From Candidatus Gastranaerophilales bacterium (GTDB lineage Bacteria > Cyanobacteriota > Vampirovibrionia > Gastranaerophilales > Gastranaerophilaceae), in assembly GCA_944322785.1 (NCBI GenBank), contig CALUPW010000001.1:62001-126000 (forward strand): DNA of 64,000 nucleotides, in the 5' to 3' direction. Positions within the stretch are counted from its first letter, which is position 1. The number at the start of each line of letters is the position of its first letter. A program made the position numbers and the translations under genes. This document shows, one piece after another, positions 26,810 through 34,991 of the stretch. Under the pieces are notes generated by a model that searched no databases, had not been told where the DNA came from, and saw only the letters and a list, made by a program, of their open reading frames with translations.

Positions 26810-27868
26810 ATGTATGAAAAATTCAGATTTTTAACAGCCGGCGAAAGCCATGGCAAATGTTTAACCGCAATAATTGAAGGTTTGCCGTCAGGGTTTATCA
26901 TAGACCCTGACTTTATTAATGGGGAACTTAAACGGCGTCAGGGCGGATACGGTCGTGGAGGGCGCATGCAGATTGAATCCGACACAGTTGAAATCACATC
27001 AGGAGTCAGATTTGGCAAAACAACCGGTGCTCCTTTGACGCTTGTAATTTATAACAGAGATTTTGAAAACTGGGAAAAAATTATGAGCATTCACCCCGAA
27101 GATGAAACAGATGAAAAATCTTTCACAAAATACCGCCCCGGTCATGCGGATTATGCGGGTTCTGTCAAATACAACCATAAAGATTTGCGTAATGTTCTTG
27201 AACGCTCAAGCGCCCGAAAAACCGCAATTGAAACAGCCGTTGGTGCTGTTGCAAAACAAATTCTTGAACAATTCAATATTCGTGGTTATTCAAGAATTTT
27301 GCAAATCGGAAATACAAAAAATAAAGACGAATTCCACACGGAAATCGACAGAGCAAAAGAAGAAGGCGACACTCTCGGCGGAAAATTCGTTGTAATTTAT
27401 GAAAATATGCCGGTCGGTCTTGGTTCATACGTGCACTGGGACAGAATGCTTGACGGACGGATTGCGCAGGCCGTAATGAGTATTCCGGCTGTCAAAACCG
27501 TTTCAATCGGCAATCATCATTCCTACAAACTGAAGGGAAGCGAGTTTCATGACGAAATGTTCATCGAAAACGGTAAAATTGTGCGTGAAACCAACAATGC
27601 AGGCGGAATTGAAGGCGGAATGACAAACGGTGAAAATCTGCAGATTTTTGCCTCTATGAAACCAATTCCGACACTGCGAAAACCGCTCCGTACGGTTGAC
27701 GCAGCTGATATGAGCGAAACCGAAGCTCATTTTGAACGCTCTGACACATGTGCTGTTGAAGCCTGTGCGGTTGTTGCAGAAGCAAGAATTGCCGCTGTTC
27801 TTTTAAACGAAATTCTTTTAAAATACGGCGGTGACAATTTTGATGAAATTATGAGAAATTTTAAATAA
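26810..27868 (+). CDS. aroC: Chorismate synthase
   Basis: Last step of the shikimate pathway: converts EPSP to chorismate using reduced FMN. The signatures are GESHGKCLTAIIEGLPSG at the N-terminus, GHADYAGSVKYNHKDLRNVL and ERSSARKTAIETAVGA in the middle, and RSDTCAVEACAVVAEA near the end. The length is 352 residues. It ends in a strong terminator at 27,901. Confidence 0.96.
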   Translation: MYEKFRFLTAGESHGKCLTAIIEGLPSGFIIDPDFINGELKRRQGGYGRGGRMQIESDTVEITSGVRFGKTTGAPLTLVIYNRDFENWEKIMSIHPEDETDEKSFTKYRPGHADYAGSVKYNHKDLRNVLERSSARKTAIETAVGAVAKQILEQFNIRGYSRILQIGNTKNKDEFHTEIDRAKEEGDTLGGKFVVIYENMPVGLGSYVHWDRMLDGRIAQAVMSIPAVKTVSIGNHHSYKLKGSEFHDEMFIENGKIVRETNNAGGIEGGMTNGENLQIFASMKPIPTLRKPLRTVDAADMSETEAHFERSDTCAVEACAVVAEARIAAVLLNEILLKYGGDNFDEIMRNFK

Positions 27869-27900
27869 TATAATCATTAATAATAAATATACAATCAATT

Positions 27901-27931
27901 TCCGGTATTGTCTGACATACCGGATTTTTTA
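27901..27931 (+). terminator. aroC intrinsic terminator
   Basis: TCCGGTAT (27901-27908), an 8-base loop and ATACCGGA (27917-27924), followed directly by TTTTTTAT. Confidence 0.9.
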
Positions 27932-27997
27932 TTTGTTTAAAATGTAACAAAATGTAAATATAAATTTCAAAATGGCTGAAATCCTATCCTAATGTTC

Positions 27998-28020
27998 GGT
28001 ATGGTATGGTATGGTATGGT
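27998..28020. repeat. Pentanucleotide tandem repeat (GGTAT)n
   Basis: Four full copies and a partial copy of GGTAT lie 111 bases upstream of the next gene. Short tandem repeats of this kind change copy number by slippage, so the spacing of an upstream promoter element could vary between cells. Confidence 0.85.
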
Positions 28021-28130
28021 GCAGGCAGAGCAACTTTTTTAGCCTTTTTGTGTTTATAAATGGGTAAGGGGAATTTCAATTATACAAAGTATGGAAAAAT
28101 TTAGGAAAAAACAAAAAGGAGTAAAGAATT

Positions 28131-29444
28131 ATGGTTTCAATTCCAAAAATTATCAATGCAATTTCAAAATTACAGGGAAGTAAAACTAAGGTTACACTTG
28201 GTGCTAAACAATTAAAAATGCTTGCACAAAAAGAAAAAGGCGTTGCATTTGTTCTGGACAACATGAAACTGAAAGATCCGAAGTTAGATTTGGCATATCA
28301 GGCAAAATCCAATTATAATGTTGCGACATTCAGACTTCGTGACGGAAAAGAATCAGTAGTAAACGGCGCTGTTTCAGTTCAAAATCCCGGAACAACGGAA
28401 AGCATTATCAAATACCGCTTGAATGTCGGCGAAAATGGCAATGCTCTTCGTACAAGCGGATTTGCGGATTTTGGCAAAGAACTTGATATTGATGATCAAC
28501 TTGTATCAATCTTAAGAAAAAACAAAAGAATATCAACTGAAACAAAGTCAGGCTCTGCAGCCAGACATACCATGGAACTTAACGAAGATGAATTAACAAA
28601 ACTTGCAAGCCAATATACCGGAACATCGGAGGAAACAATAAAAGGTACACTTCAGGGTTGGCAATCAACGGGCTGGCACATGTTAAGAAATTTCTTTGCA
28701 GGCAAACCGAAAGGTGCTGTCATTATGGAGGCAGCAGATGAACTTCCGCAAATGAAATATTTTGATAAAGAGGCATTTAAGAGTCTTTTCGGTATTGGCA
28801 GAAAGGGAAAAGATTTAGAACCCGGCAAACTTATAAACAAAGTTGGCGATTCTAAAATGTCAGGCAGCGTGTCTAAAAACATACATGCAGACGTGTCAGA
28901 TATTGATGATTTTTTAGCGAAAAATTCTTCAAAGCTTAGAGAAAGTGATATTAAAAGTTTAGAGGATTGGATTCAAGAACTTAACGGAGATTTGATTAGG
29001 GTTAAAGATCAATTTGCCGCAGCAACAGATGAGATTGAAAAAGTTCAGCTTGCGCGTGAATATAAAAACATTGAACGTAGACTTCAAAATAGTGAAATGG
29101 AGTTAAAGTGCTTAAATGCCACTATAAACAAAGTTGACGATTCTAAGTCTATAAACATACATGCAGACGTGTCAGATATGGATGATTTTATAGCGCACAA
29201 TTCTTCAAAGATTGAAGGAGGTGTATTTAGAAAAACGGATGGTTTTATTCAAAAAACTAAAATACGTTTGACTGAGATTAAAGAAAAATTTGCCGCAGCA
29301 ACAGATGACGTTGAAAAAGCTAAGCTTGTGTTTGATTATCAACTGGAGATGCATAATCTTAAAAAGTTTGAGGAGTCTATGAATCTCATAAAAGAAGGTA
29401 ATTTTGAGAAAGCTTTCGAAAAATTGGGTTTAGTAATCGGCTAG
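28131..29444 (+). CDS. Lineage-specific protein with an internal tandem duplication
   Basis: 437 residues, soluble, no recognised family. The N-terminal ~220 residues include KVTLGAKQLKMLAQKEKGVA, a beta-like RLRDGKESVVNGAVSV and a Trp-rich LQGWQSTGWHMLRNFFAGKP. From about residue 245 the protein repeats itself: NIHADVSDIDDFLAKNSSKL ... FAAATDEIEKVQLA and, ~95 residues later, NIHADVSDMDDFIAHNSSKI ... FAAATDDVEKAKLV. The DNA of these units is also nearly identical in places, so the duplication is recent. Each unit is helical and probably coiled. AAAGGAG precedes the ATG. Confidence 0.6.
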   Translation: MVSIPKIINAISKLQGSKTKVTLGAKQLKMLAQKEKGVAFVLDNMKLKDPKLDLAYQAKSNYNVATFRLRDGKESVVNGAVSVQNPGTTESIIKYRLNVGENGNALRTSGFADFGKELDIDDQLVSILRKNKRISTETKSGSAARHTMELNEDELTKLASQYTGTSEETIKGTLQGWQSTGWHMLRNFFAGKPKGAVIMEAADELPQMKYFDKEAFKSLFGIGRKGKDLEPGKLINKVGDSKMSGSVSKNIHADVSDIDDFLAKNSSKLRESDIKSLEDWIQELNGDLIRVKDQFAAATDEIEKVQLAREYKNIERRLQNSEMELKCLNATINKVDDSKSINIHADVSDMDDFIAHNSSKIEGGVFRKTDGFIQKTKIRLTEIKEKFAAATDDVEKAKLVFDYQLEMHNLKKFEESMNLIKEGNFEKAFEKLGLVIG

Positions 29445-29466
29445 ATTTCCTGTAAAGATAATAAAA

Positions 29467-29505
29467 AACATTGTCGGGTGAACAAAACCCGACATTGTTT
29501 TTTTT
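29467..29505 (+). terminator. Intrinsic terminator
   Basis: TGTCGGGT (29472-29479), a 7-base loop and ACCCGACA (29487-29494), followed by TTGTTTTTTTT. It ends transcription of the duplicated-repeat gene. Confidence 0.9.
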
Positions 29506-29522
29506 AGGATTTTATCAACGGG

Positions 29523-29550
29523 TTGAAATTTTTGAAAGATAAGTTATAAT
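29523..29550 (+). promoter_or_regulatory. Promoter for antisense RNA
   Basis: TTGAAA (29523-29528), 16 bases, TATAAT (29545-29550). It points right, away from the terminator at 29,467 and into the toxin-like ORF from its 3' side. No plus-strand ORF follows before lepA, so the product is probably an untranslated RNA. Confidence 0.65.
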
Positions 29551-29556
29551 AATAAA

Positions 29557-29660
29557 TAAGGGCGAGAGGATTGCCGTCCTCTCTTTAAAAGCCCCCTAGT
29601 TGTTTTTGAGAACTAGCATAATCAATAAGATTATAGCTAGTTCTTGTGTGTTAACAACCA
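29557..29660 (+). ncRNA. Candidate antisense (antitoxin) RNA
   Basis: Predicted from the promoter at 29,523. The RNA would begin near 29,557 with a hairpin GAGAGGA/TCCTCTC (29564-29583). It would then run through the full complement of the peptide ORF on the other strand, including a long hairpin GAACTAGC-ATAATC ... GATTAT-AGCTAGTTC (about 29610-29643). The end is a guess: U-rich sequence follows that second hairpin. The layout matches antisense RNAs of type I systems that overlap the 3' end of the toxin mRNA. Confidence 0.5.
29564..29583 (-). terminator. Hairpin at the end of the toxin-like transcript
   Basis: Perfect 7-base stem GAGAGGA/TCCTCTC with a 6-base loop, 13 bases beyond the peptide stop on the minus strand. 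Outer GGGC/GCCC pairs flank a 7-base bulge. The following minus-strand sequence is T/A-rich (CCTTATTTATTATTA). Confidence 0.5.
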
Positions 29661-29661
29661 T
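29596..29661 (-). CDS. Candidate type I toxin: 21-residue hydrophobic peptide
   Basis: The minus strand carries ATG at 29661 and TAG at 29596, encoding MVVNTQE followed by a short membrane-like core (LAIILLIMLVL) and KNN. The ribosome site is exceptional: AAGGGGGTGA, one mismatch from the full anti-16S complement, four bases before the ATG. A promoter (29741-29769) precedes a leader of about 73 bases, and CCCTT in that leader could pair with AAGGG of the ribosome site, as in type I toxin mRNAs that need processing. A promoter on the other strand gives a complementary RNA. Length, hydrophobic core with polar ends, ribosome site and antisense promoter all fit a membrane-active type I toxin. I know no named family with this sequence. 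Confidence 0.6.
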   Translation of the reverse strand: MVVNTQELAIILLIMLVLKNN

Positions 29662-29740
29662 TTTATCACCCCCTTCCCTGGTATTCAAATTTGCAGTTTG
29701 TGCCATGAAGTAAGATGAACAAGGGCTTACCCTAAGTATT

Positions 29741-29769
29741 ATTATATAAAAATAAATATTTCCGGTCAA
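29741..29769 (-). promoter_or_regulatory. Promoter for the toxin-like peptide
   Basis: On the minus strand TTGACC (29769-29764), 17 bases, TATAAT (29746-29741). The predicted transcript starts near 29,734 and leads to the peptide ATG at 29,661. It lies back-to-back with the start of lepA. Confidence 0.7.
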
Positions 29770-29848
29770 TATTTATGGAAATATTATTAATTTATCAAGC
29801 TTTTATTCAATCTCTTGCAGTTCGGGATTTTCTCAATATAATAAAATT

Positions 29849-31651
29849 ATGAAATACAGAGATAACGTGCGCAATTTTTGTATTATTGCCCACATAGACC
29901 ACGGAAAATCAACACTTGCCGACAGACTGCTGGAATTTACAGGTACAGTAGCCCAGCGGGATATGCAGGATCAAATTCTTGACAGTATGGATATCGAGCG
30001 TGAAAGAGGAATTACTATCAAACTTAACGCCGCCCGCATGAATTACAAGGCAAAAGACGGCAAAGATTATATTCTCAACCTTATCGATACCCCCGGACAC
30101 GTTGATTTTTCCTATGAAGTTTCCCGCTCTCTTGCAGCATGCGAAGGTGCTCTGCTGATTGTTGACGCAACTCAGGGGGTTGAAGCGCAGACTCTGGCAA
30201 ACGTTTATCTTGCAATTGAACAAAATCTTGAAATAATTCCCGTTATTAATAAAATTGACCTTCCGTCCGCGGATGTCGAACGTGTAAAAGCTGAAATTGA
30301 GGAAGTCTTGGGAATTGATGCCTCTTATGCAATTCCGGTCAGCGCAAAGGCGGGTATCGGTATTGAAGATGTACTGGAAGCCGTTGTGGATTTGATTCCG
30401 CCGCCTGCGGATACAACAGAAAAACCGTTGCGGGCGCTGGTTTTTGACAGTGCTTATGACCAGTATCTCGGGACGCTTTGTTTCTTCAAAATTATTGACG
30501 GCAAAATGCGCCTCGGTGATAAAGTCAAATTTATGGCATCAGGCAAAGAATATGAAATTGTGGAACTGGGGTATCTAACGCCTTCCAGAGTGCAGGTTGA
30601 TGAACTTGTGTGCGGAGATGTAGGATATTTTGCGGGTTCAATCAAAGAACTGACACGTTTTGTCGGCGATACGATTACAACCGTGGAAAGTCCTGCAAAA
30701 GAACCGCTTCCGGGGTATAAGGAAGCACTTCCTATGGTATTTTCAGGCATGTATCCGGTTGATAATGACGATTACCACAACTTAAAAGAGGCTCTGGAAA
30801 AACTTAAACTGAATGACAGCAGTATTACCTTTGAACCCGAAACATCGAGCGCTCTCGGTTTTGGTTTCCGCTGCGGATTTTTGGGAATGCTCCACATGGA
30901 AATTGCTCAGGAGCGGCTTGAAAGAGAATACAATCTTGCGCTTGTTACAACAGCGCCTTCCGTTGTTTACCATGTTTACAAAACCAACGGCGAAATGGTT
31001 GAAATAGACAACCCTGCAAATCTTCCGCCTGCTCAGTACAGAGATTATATAGAAGAACCCTATGTAAGAGTGCAGATTATCACGCCCAACGATTATGTCG
31101 GAACTTTGATGGAACTTTCGCAGGCAAAACGGGGAATTTTTGTAAATATGCACTACATTGACAAAGTTCGTGCAAGTCTTGAATATCAAATTCCTTTGAG
31201 TGAAGTTATCACAGACTTTTATGACCAGCTTAAATCCCGTTCAAAAGGGTATGCAAGTATGGATTACGAATTTTGCGACTACAAACGTTCAAAACTGGTA
31301 AAACTTGATATTCTTCTTGCAAATGAAGTTGTTGATGCGCTTTCGGTCATCTGCCATGAGGACAGCGCATATTATATAGGTCAAAAACTTACTGCAAAAT
31401 TAAAAGATATAATCCCCAGACAGCTTTTTGAAGTACCAATTCAGGCGGCTATTGGCGGGAGAGTAATTGCAAGAACAAATATTAAGGCAATGCGCAAAAA
31501 CGTTCTGGACAAATGTTACGGAGGCGATATTTCCCGTAAACGCAAGCTTCTTGAAAAACAAAAGAAAGGTAAAAAACGGATGAAATCTGTCGGCCGTGTT
31601 GAAGTTCCGCAGGAAGCCTTTATGGCAGTTTTAAGCCTTGATGAGGATTAA
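29849..31651 (+). CDS. lepA: Elongation factor 4 (LepA)
   Basis: A translational GTPase that acts on the ribosome to aid initiation and back-translocation. GTP-binding motifs in order: [16 protein letters not shown] (G1), RERGITIK (G2), [14 protein letters not shown] (G3), NKIDLPSAD (G4), SAKAGIG (G5). The LepA-specific C-terminal domain ends in [20 protein letters not shown]. The length (600 aa) is standard. No Shine-Dalgarno is obvious upstream of ATG 29849; TATAAT-like AATATAATAAAAT ends just before it, so a very short leader is possible. Confidence 0.96.
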   Translation: MKYRDNVRNFCIIAHIDHGKSTLADRLLEFTGTVAQRDMQDQILDSMDIERERGITIKLNAARMNYKAKDGKDYILNLIDTPGHVDFSYEVSRSLAACEGALLIVDATQGVEAQTLANVYLAIEQNLEIIPVINKIDLPSADVERVKAEIEEVLGIDASYAIPVSAKAGIGIEDVLEAVVDLIPPPADTTEKPLRALVFDSAYDQYLGTLCFFKIIDGKMRLGDKVKFMASGKEYEIVELGYLTPSRVQVDELVCGDVGYFAGSIKELTRFVGDTITTVESPAKEPLPGYKEALPMVFSGMYPVDNDDYHNLKEALEKLKLNDSSITFEPETSSALGFGFRCGFLGMLHMEIAQERLEREYNLALVTTAPSVVYHVYKTNGEMVEIDNPANLPPAQYRDYIEEPYVRVQIITPNDYVGTLMELSQAKRGIFVNMHYIDKVRASLEYQIPLSEVITDFYDQLKSRSKGYASMDYEFCDYKRSKLVKLDILLANEVVDALSVICHEDSAYYIGQKLTAKLKDIIPRQLFEVPIQAAIGGRVIARTNIKAMRKNVLDKCYGGDISRKRKLLEKQKKGKKRMKSVGRVEVPQEAFMAVLSLDED

Positions 31652-31870
31652 TTAATCCAGTAAACCTCTTTTCATGGCTTCCCGTGTTACATCTATTCTT
31701 GTTTTAACGTCAAATTTTTTGATGATAGCACTTACATGCGCCTTTGCAGTTGACAGAGAAACCGATAAAGTTTCGGCTATATGCGGATTTGAATAGCCCG
31801 CAATCATTAATTTTAAAACTTCCCTCTGTCTTTTTGTCAAATATATTATTCTATCATCATTATTTGCCAC
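31652..31870 (-). CDS. LuxR/GerE-type HTH-only regulator
   Basis: 72 residues forming nothing but a GerE DNA-binding domain: LTKRQREVLKLMIAGYSNPH, then IAETLSVSLSTAKAHVSAII and KKFDVKTRIDVTREA. There is no receiver or ligand domain, so it either forms a constitutive regulator or needs a partner. Its stop abuts the lepA stop on the other strand without a spacer. A related HTH-only protein lies at 60,192. Confidence 0.85.
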   Translation of the reverse strand: MANNDDRIIYLTKRQREVLKLMIAGYSNPHIAETLSVSLSTAKAHVSAIIKKFDVKTRIDVTREAMKRGLLD

Positions 31871-31937
31871 AGCTGATTCTACTCCTCAAATTTGTAAATT
31901 GTTAAGTTTATACTATCAAAACATAATCAAATTAATA

Positions 31938-31964
31938 TTAGTCATTGGTCTAATTTTTGACTAA
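31938..31964. promoter_or_regulatory. Inverted repeat upstream of the HTH-only gene
   Basis: TTAGTCA and TGACTAA, 13 bases apart, about 70 bases upstream of the LuxR-type gene. It could be an operator or a small hairpin. The spacer 31,871-32,232 otherwise holds only the promoter at 32,058 and AT-rich sequence. Confidence 0.35.
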
Positions 31965-32057
31965 ACAGCTCTTTTAGCCTGAAATTTAGTTCTAATGACC
32001 GGTATCTATTGTTAAAAAATGTTACGAATTTTAAAAAATATATAAAGAACACGCAAT

Positions 32058-32085
32058 TTGTATATAAAAAAATACTTTATATAAA
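32058..32085 (+). promoter_or_regulatory. Possible promoter
   Basis: TTGTAT, 16 bases, TATAAA, leaving a leader of about 140 bases before the gene at 32,233. No structured element was recognised in that leader. Confidence 0.35.
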
Positions 32086-32232
32086 CAAGAGATGAAAGTT
32101 AATTAATAGGAATGAGTATAAAAATATGTAAACATTTGTAACGAGGATGGATAATTTCTTAAAGATAATTAAAGACTATACCGATTAGATGTATGTGAGT
32201 AATTAAGAAAAAGAAAAGAAAAGGAGAATGAG

Positions 32233-32595
32233 ATGACAGGTATCTACGGAGATTACAACAACTTTAACAACAGCATTTACCAATCAAACAGTAAAAAAGA
32301 TGTTGAAAAGAAGACTGTTGAACACAAGTCAAATGAACCGATTGATTTTGGCACCAAAAAAGAAGTCGGCAAAGAATTGGGATTTGACGCATTAAATACA
32401 AGCGCTTCTGTATACGGAAAAGCAATTCAATTGTCAGGCAACTTCACGATTGACAAAGGATTTTTCAACGGACTTTCTAAAAAAGAACAGGCTGCGTTGG
32501 AAAAAGAATTGAATACACCGGGAGTTGCATCAAGAGTAAGCAATTCAGCTGTAAAATACTTTGCTGCAATTGAAGGCATTCATGAATTTGTATAA
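32233..32595 (+). CDS. Hypothetical protein
   Basis: 120 residues, soluble, no family recognised. The start is Asn/Tyr-rich (TGIYGDYNNFNNSIYQSN). A charged linker follows, then a probable helical domain (GKELGFDALNTSASVYGKAI, KKEQAALEKELNTPGVASR). AAAAGGAGAATGAG gives a strong ribosome site, and an intrinsic terminator follows at 32,709, so it is a single-gene unit. The Asn-rich front resembles other lineage-specific proteins in this window. Confidence 0.55.
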   Translation: MTGIYGDYNNFNNSIYQSNSKKDVEKKTVEHKSNEPIDFGTKKEVGKELGFDALNTSASVYGKAIQLSGNFTIDKGFFNGLSKKEQAALEKELNTPGVASRVSNSAVKYFAAIEGIHEFV

Positions 32596-32708
32596 ACACA
32601 AAATTTAGAAAGATTTTATAATCCTGCGGGCGATTTGCCTGATAAAGGATACCGTATCTCATTTTTACTGCAAAACTTATAATAATGCATTTACTCACAC
32701 TATTTTCA

Positions 32709-32733
32709 GGCACTTTTCAAAAAAGTGCCTTTT
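32709..32733 (+). terminator. Intrinsic terminator
   Basis: GGCACTTTT (32709-32717), CAA, AAAAGTGCC (32721-32729), then TTTTAATTT. Confidence 0.85.
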
Positions 32734-32793
32734 AATTTGCAAAAATTTATGTTATTATAGTTATGAAAATATTTTAAGCAAGAGGAGCAAAAA

Positions 32794-32847
32794 ATGGTAA
32801 AAAAGCAGACTATGATTGAAATTCAGGGGGGGGGGGGCAACCCGTAA
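32794..32847 (+). CDS. Leader ORF 1 of poly-G pilin locus (17 codons)
   Basis: ATG 32794, preceded by AGAGGAG at correct spacing, encodes MVKKQTMIEIQ and then enters a run of 12 G (32826-32837). It ends GGGGNP and stops at 32845. The same ending occurs in all four pilin loci. The pilin-bearing frame that opens at the G run is one base out of phase: one G fewer (11) or two more (14) would fuse it to this start. Confidence 0.6.
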   Translation: MVKKQTMIEIQGGGGNP

Positions 32848-34096
32848 AACAGGCTCCTGTTGTGATTTAGACTTATGTCATAATCTCAAAATGACATGTC
32901 ATAGCTCTTTTGACGAAAAAATAGAGTGTCACCCTGAACTTGATTCAGGGTCTATTAAGATAGGAAAAGATTCCGGCTCGGGAGCCGGAATGACGGGTAT
33001 AGAGTCAAACATCCTTCGCCCCGCAATCCGGAGTGACGAAGGCAGCCGGATGTCACGCACTCCGTCCCGTCACTCTGACGAAAGTCAGAGTCTATCAATG
33101 CCGGTTAATTCAATATGTCATTCTGAACTTGTTTCAGAATCTCTAAATAAAGAAATAGATTCCGGCTCGGGGGCCGGAATGACGAAACCGTTACCTGTGT
33201 ATTTGCCATGTCATTCAGAGCTGGCTGCAAAATCCGTTGAGACAGGGTCGAAACGTGATTTTATGCCCCTACCTGGTGACTCAGAATCTATCAATGCTGA
33301 TAGAAACAACCTACGCCGCATAGACCGGACTGACCAATCAAGCCGCAATGCAGCCTTTACACTTGCAGAAGTCCTGATAACCCTCGGCATAATCGGAATA
33401 GTCGCCGCAATAACTCTGCCGTCACTGATTGGCAGATGGCAGGAAAAAGTTCGTCAGGCACAATTCAAAAAAGCCTTCAATATAATTAATGTAGCCACTC
33501 AAAAAACTACTGCGGATCTTGGCTATGTTCCCGGATGTTATTACTGGGCTAAAGGTGATAGCCCTTATCCTGCTCTGGAGTGCGAAAGACAGGAGGACGG
33601 CAATTGTATTTACAAATATCCTGATGGTGATACACCTTCGGATTATCACGGCCCTAATGTTGATTGTAAGGCGTTTTATGATGCTTTTGAAAAGAATTTA
33701 AACATCATCCAGCGCTGTGAGCATGCGGAAGAAGACGGCTGTACAGTGCATTATAAAGGTTCGGATACAATTTTAAAAGAAAGTGATGACTCTCTTACGG
33801 AGGAAGAAATAAACGCTGCAACAACCGGAGACCCTGCAAAACGTGAGGAAAATTTTAACAAACTAAAAGCTATTGTTTTGATTGACGGTATAACAATATT
33901 AGATTATCGCAACTACCATCCTTTTGTTGATATAAACGGCAAAAAAGGCCCGAACAAATGGGGATATGACCTGTTCAGGTTCGTACGGCGAGGTTCATCT
34001 AAAAAAGGAATTTTTATTGATACGGATGTAGGTCAAACTGTTGATAAAGGCGGGAAAACAGCAGCAGAAATGTATGAGCAGTCATTTTTGCATTGA
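32816..34096 (+). CDS. Type IV pilin-like protein behind a repeat-encoded N-terminal region (locus 1)
   Basis: The frame is open from the codon after a TGA at 32813 to 34096. Its last ~246 residues are a pilin-type protein. The class III signal AAFTLAEVLITLGIIG begins at residue 179 (33350), with Phe +1 and Glu +5 followed by a hydrophobic helix and a Cys-containing globular part (YVPGCYYWAKG, NIIQRCEHAEEDGCTVHY). The preceding ~178 codons are repeat sequence. TTG 32816 has no ribosome site, so the true start is unknown. ATG 33263 would leave a 31-residue leader. Alternatively, translation from ATG 32794 could shift frame at the G run. dapB follows after 87 bases. Confidence 0.65.
   Translation: MKFRGGGATRKTGSCCDLDLCHNLKMTCHSSFDEKIECHPELDSGSIKIGKDSGSGAGMTGIESNILRPAIRSDEGSRMSRTPSRHSDESQSLSMPVNSICHSELVSESLNKEIDSGSGAGMTKPLPVYLPCHSELAAKSVETGSKRDFMPLPGDSESINADRNNLRRIDRTDQSSRNAAFTLAEVLITLGIIGIVAAITLPSLIGRWQEKVRQAQFKKAFNIINVATQKTTADLGYVPGCYYWAKGDSPYPALECERQEDGNCIYKYPDGDTPSDYHGPNVDCKAFYDAFEKNLNIIQRCEHAEEDGCTVHYKGSDTILKESDDSLTEEEINAATTGDPAKREENFNKLKAIVLIDGITILDYRNYHPFVDINGKKGPNKWGYDLFRFVRRGSSKKGIFIDTDVGQTVDKGGKTAAEMYEQSFLH
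32826..33348. repeat. Composite repeat block of poly-G pilin locus 1
   Basis: The block begins with 12 G and CAACCCGTAAAACAGGCTCC, shared by all four loci. It then strings together palindromes of the plan GTCA-arm-loop-arm-TCT: arms ACCCTGAA/TTCAGGGT (32931-32951), ACTCTGAC/GTCAGAGT (33072-33091), ATTCTGAA/TTCAGAAT (33120-33140). Inverted versions ending CCGGAATGACG occur at 32,990 and 33,180. The last ~140 bases (33207-33348) are almost identical to 47998-48138. Different loci contain different mixtures of these modules. Confidence 0.8.
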
Positions 34097-34183
34097 TTTA
34101 CAAAATTGATTTTTTGATTTATTCTTTGATTGAGCCGTTAGTTATTCCGGCTGATTAAAAAAACTCAAAAAGGAGAGAAATTT

Positions 34184-34933
34184 ATGATAAAAGTTGCTGT
34201 CTGCGGAGCTTTAGGCAAAATGGGAAAAGAAGTCGTCAATGCAGTTGAGGCGGCTGATGACATGGAACTTGTTGCAAAAATTGATATTGCGGCGGATGAT
34301 ATGTACAGAACCATTGAGGAAGCACAAAGAGTTGAAGATATTGACATTTTGATAGATTTTACCCAGCCAAAATCAATTTATCAAAATGCTCAATTCTGCC
34401 TGAACAACAACATAAAAATGATTATCGGAACCACAGGTTTGACCGATGAGCAGGTTGAAAATCTCCGTAAACTTTCAAATGAAAAAAATACAGGCTGCCT
34501 GATTGCACCGAATTTTTCAACAGGAGCGGTTTTGATGATGATGTTCGCAAAACAGGCGGCAAAGTATTTTGATAATGCGGAAATTATTGAGCTTCACCAC
34601 AATCAGAAAAAAGATGCTCCATCAGGAACTTCAATTAAAACAGCTCAGATGATGGCGGAAGTTAAACCTGATTTTGCTTTGAACAATTCTGATGAAGTTG
34701 AAACAATTGAAGGCGCCAGAGGCGGAAATTCATATTCAAATATTCAGATACATTCAGTCAGAATGCCCGGCTATATTGCTTCTCAGGAAGTCATTTTCGG
34801 CTCCTCCGGACAGATTTTAACAGTGCGCCATGATACAATGGACAGAAAATGTTATATGCAGGGCGTTCTTCTTGCTGCAAGACATATTTATAAAAACAAT
34901 GATTTCGTTTACGGGCTTGAAAATATAATGTAA
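34184..34933 (+). CDS. dapB: 4-hydroxy-tetrahydrodipicolinate reductase
   Basis: NAD(P)H-dependent step of lysine and diaminopimelate synthesis. N-terminal VAVCGALGKMGKEVV is the nucleotide-binding motif, IIGTTGLTDEQ and APNFSTGAVLMM follow, and the catalytic segment is ELHHNQKKDAPSGTS with the HH-x3-K-x2-PSGT pattern. The length (249 aa) is standard. AAAGGAGAG precedes the ATG. No other lysine-pathway gene is nearby. Confidence 0.95.
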   Translation: MIKVAVCGALGKMGKEVVNAVEAADDMELVAKIDIAADDMYRTIEEAQRVEDIDILIDFTQPKSIYQNAQFCLNNNIKMIIGTTGLTDEQVENLRKLSNEKNTGCLIAPNFSTGAVLMMMFAKQAAKYFDNAEIIELHHNQKKDAPSGTSIKTAQMMAEVKPDFALNNSDEVETIEGARGGNSYSNIQIHSVRMPGYIASQEVIFGSSGQILTVRHDTMDRKCYMQGVLLAARHIYKNNDFVYGLENIM

Positions 34934-34991
34934 ATGTATGACATCAAAAAACTCTTTTCAAAGTAAAATATAGCTTTGAAAGGAGTTTTTT

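Noticed and set aside
29557-29735. 6S RNA or tmRNA in the spacer before lepA
   Set aside because: No tmRNA ends or tag ORF and no long 6S-like bubble structure were found; the two opposing promoters and the peptide ORF explain the region better.
32826-33348. A CRISPR array in the repeat blocks
   Set aside because: The units are palindromes of differing sequence with irregular spacing, no constant repeat with unique spacers, and no cas genes nearby.
32794-34096. Reading the four poly-G loci simply as very long pilins starting at the leader ATG
   Set aside because: The leader is in a different frame and stops after GGGGNP, and a pilin signal buried 140-220 residues from the start could not be processed as a prepilin leader.
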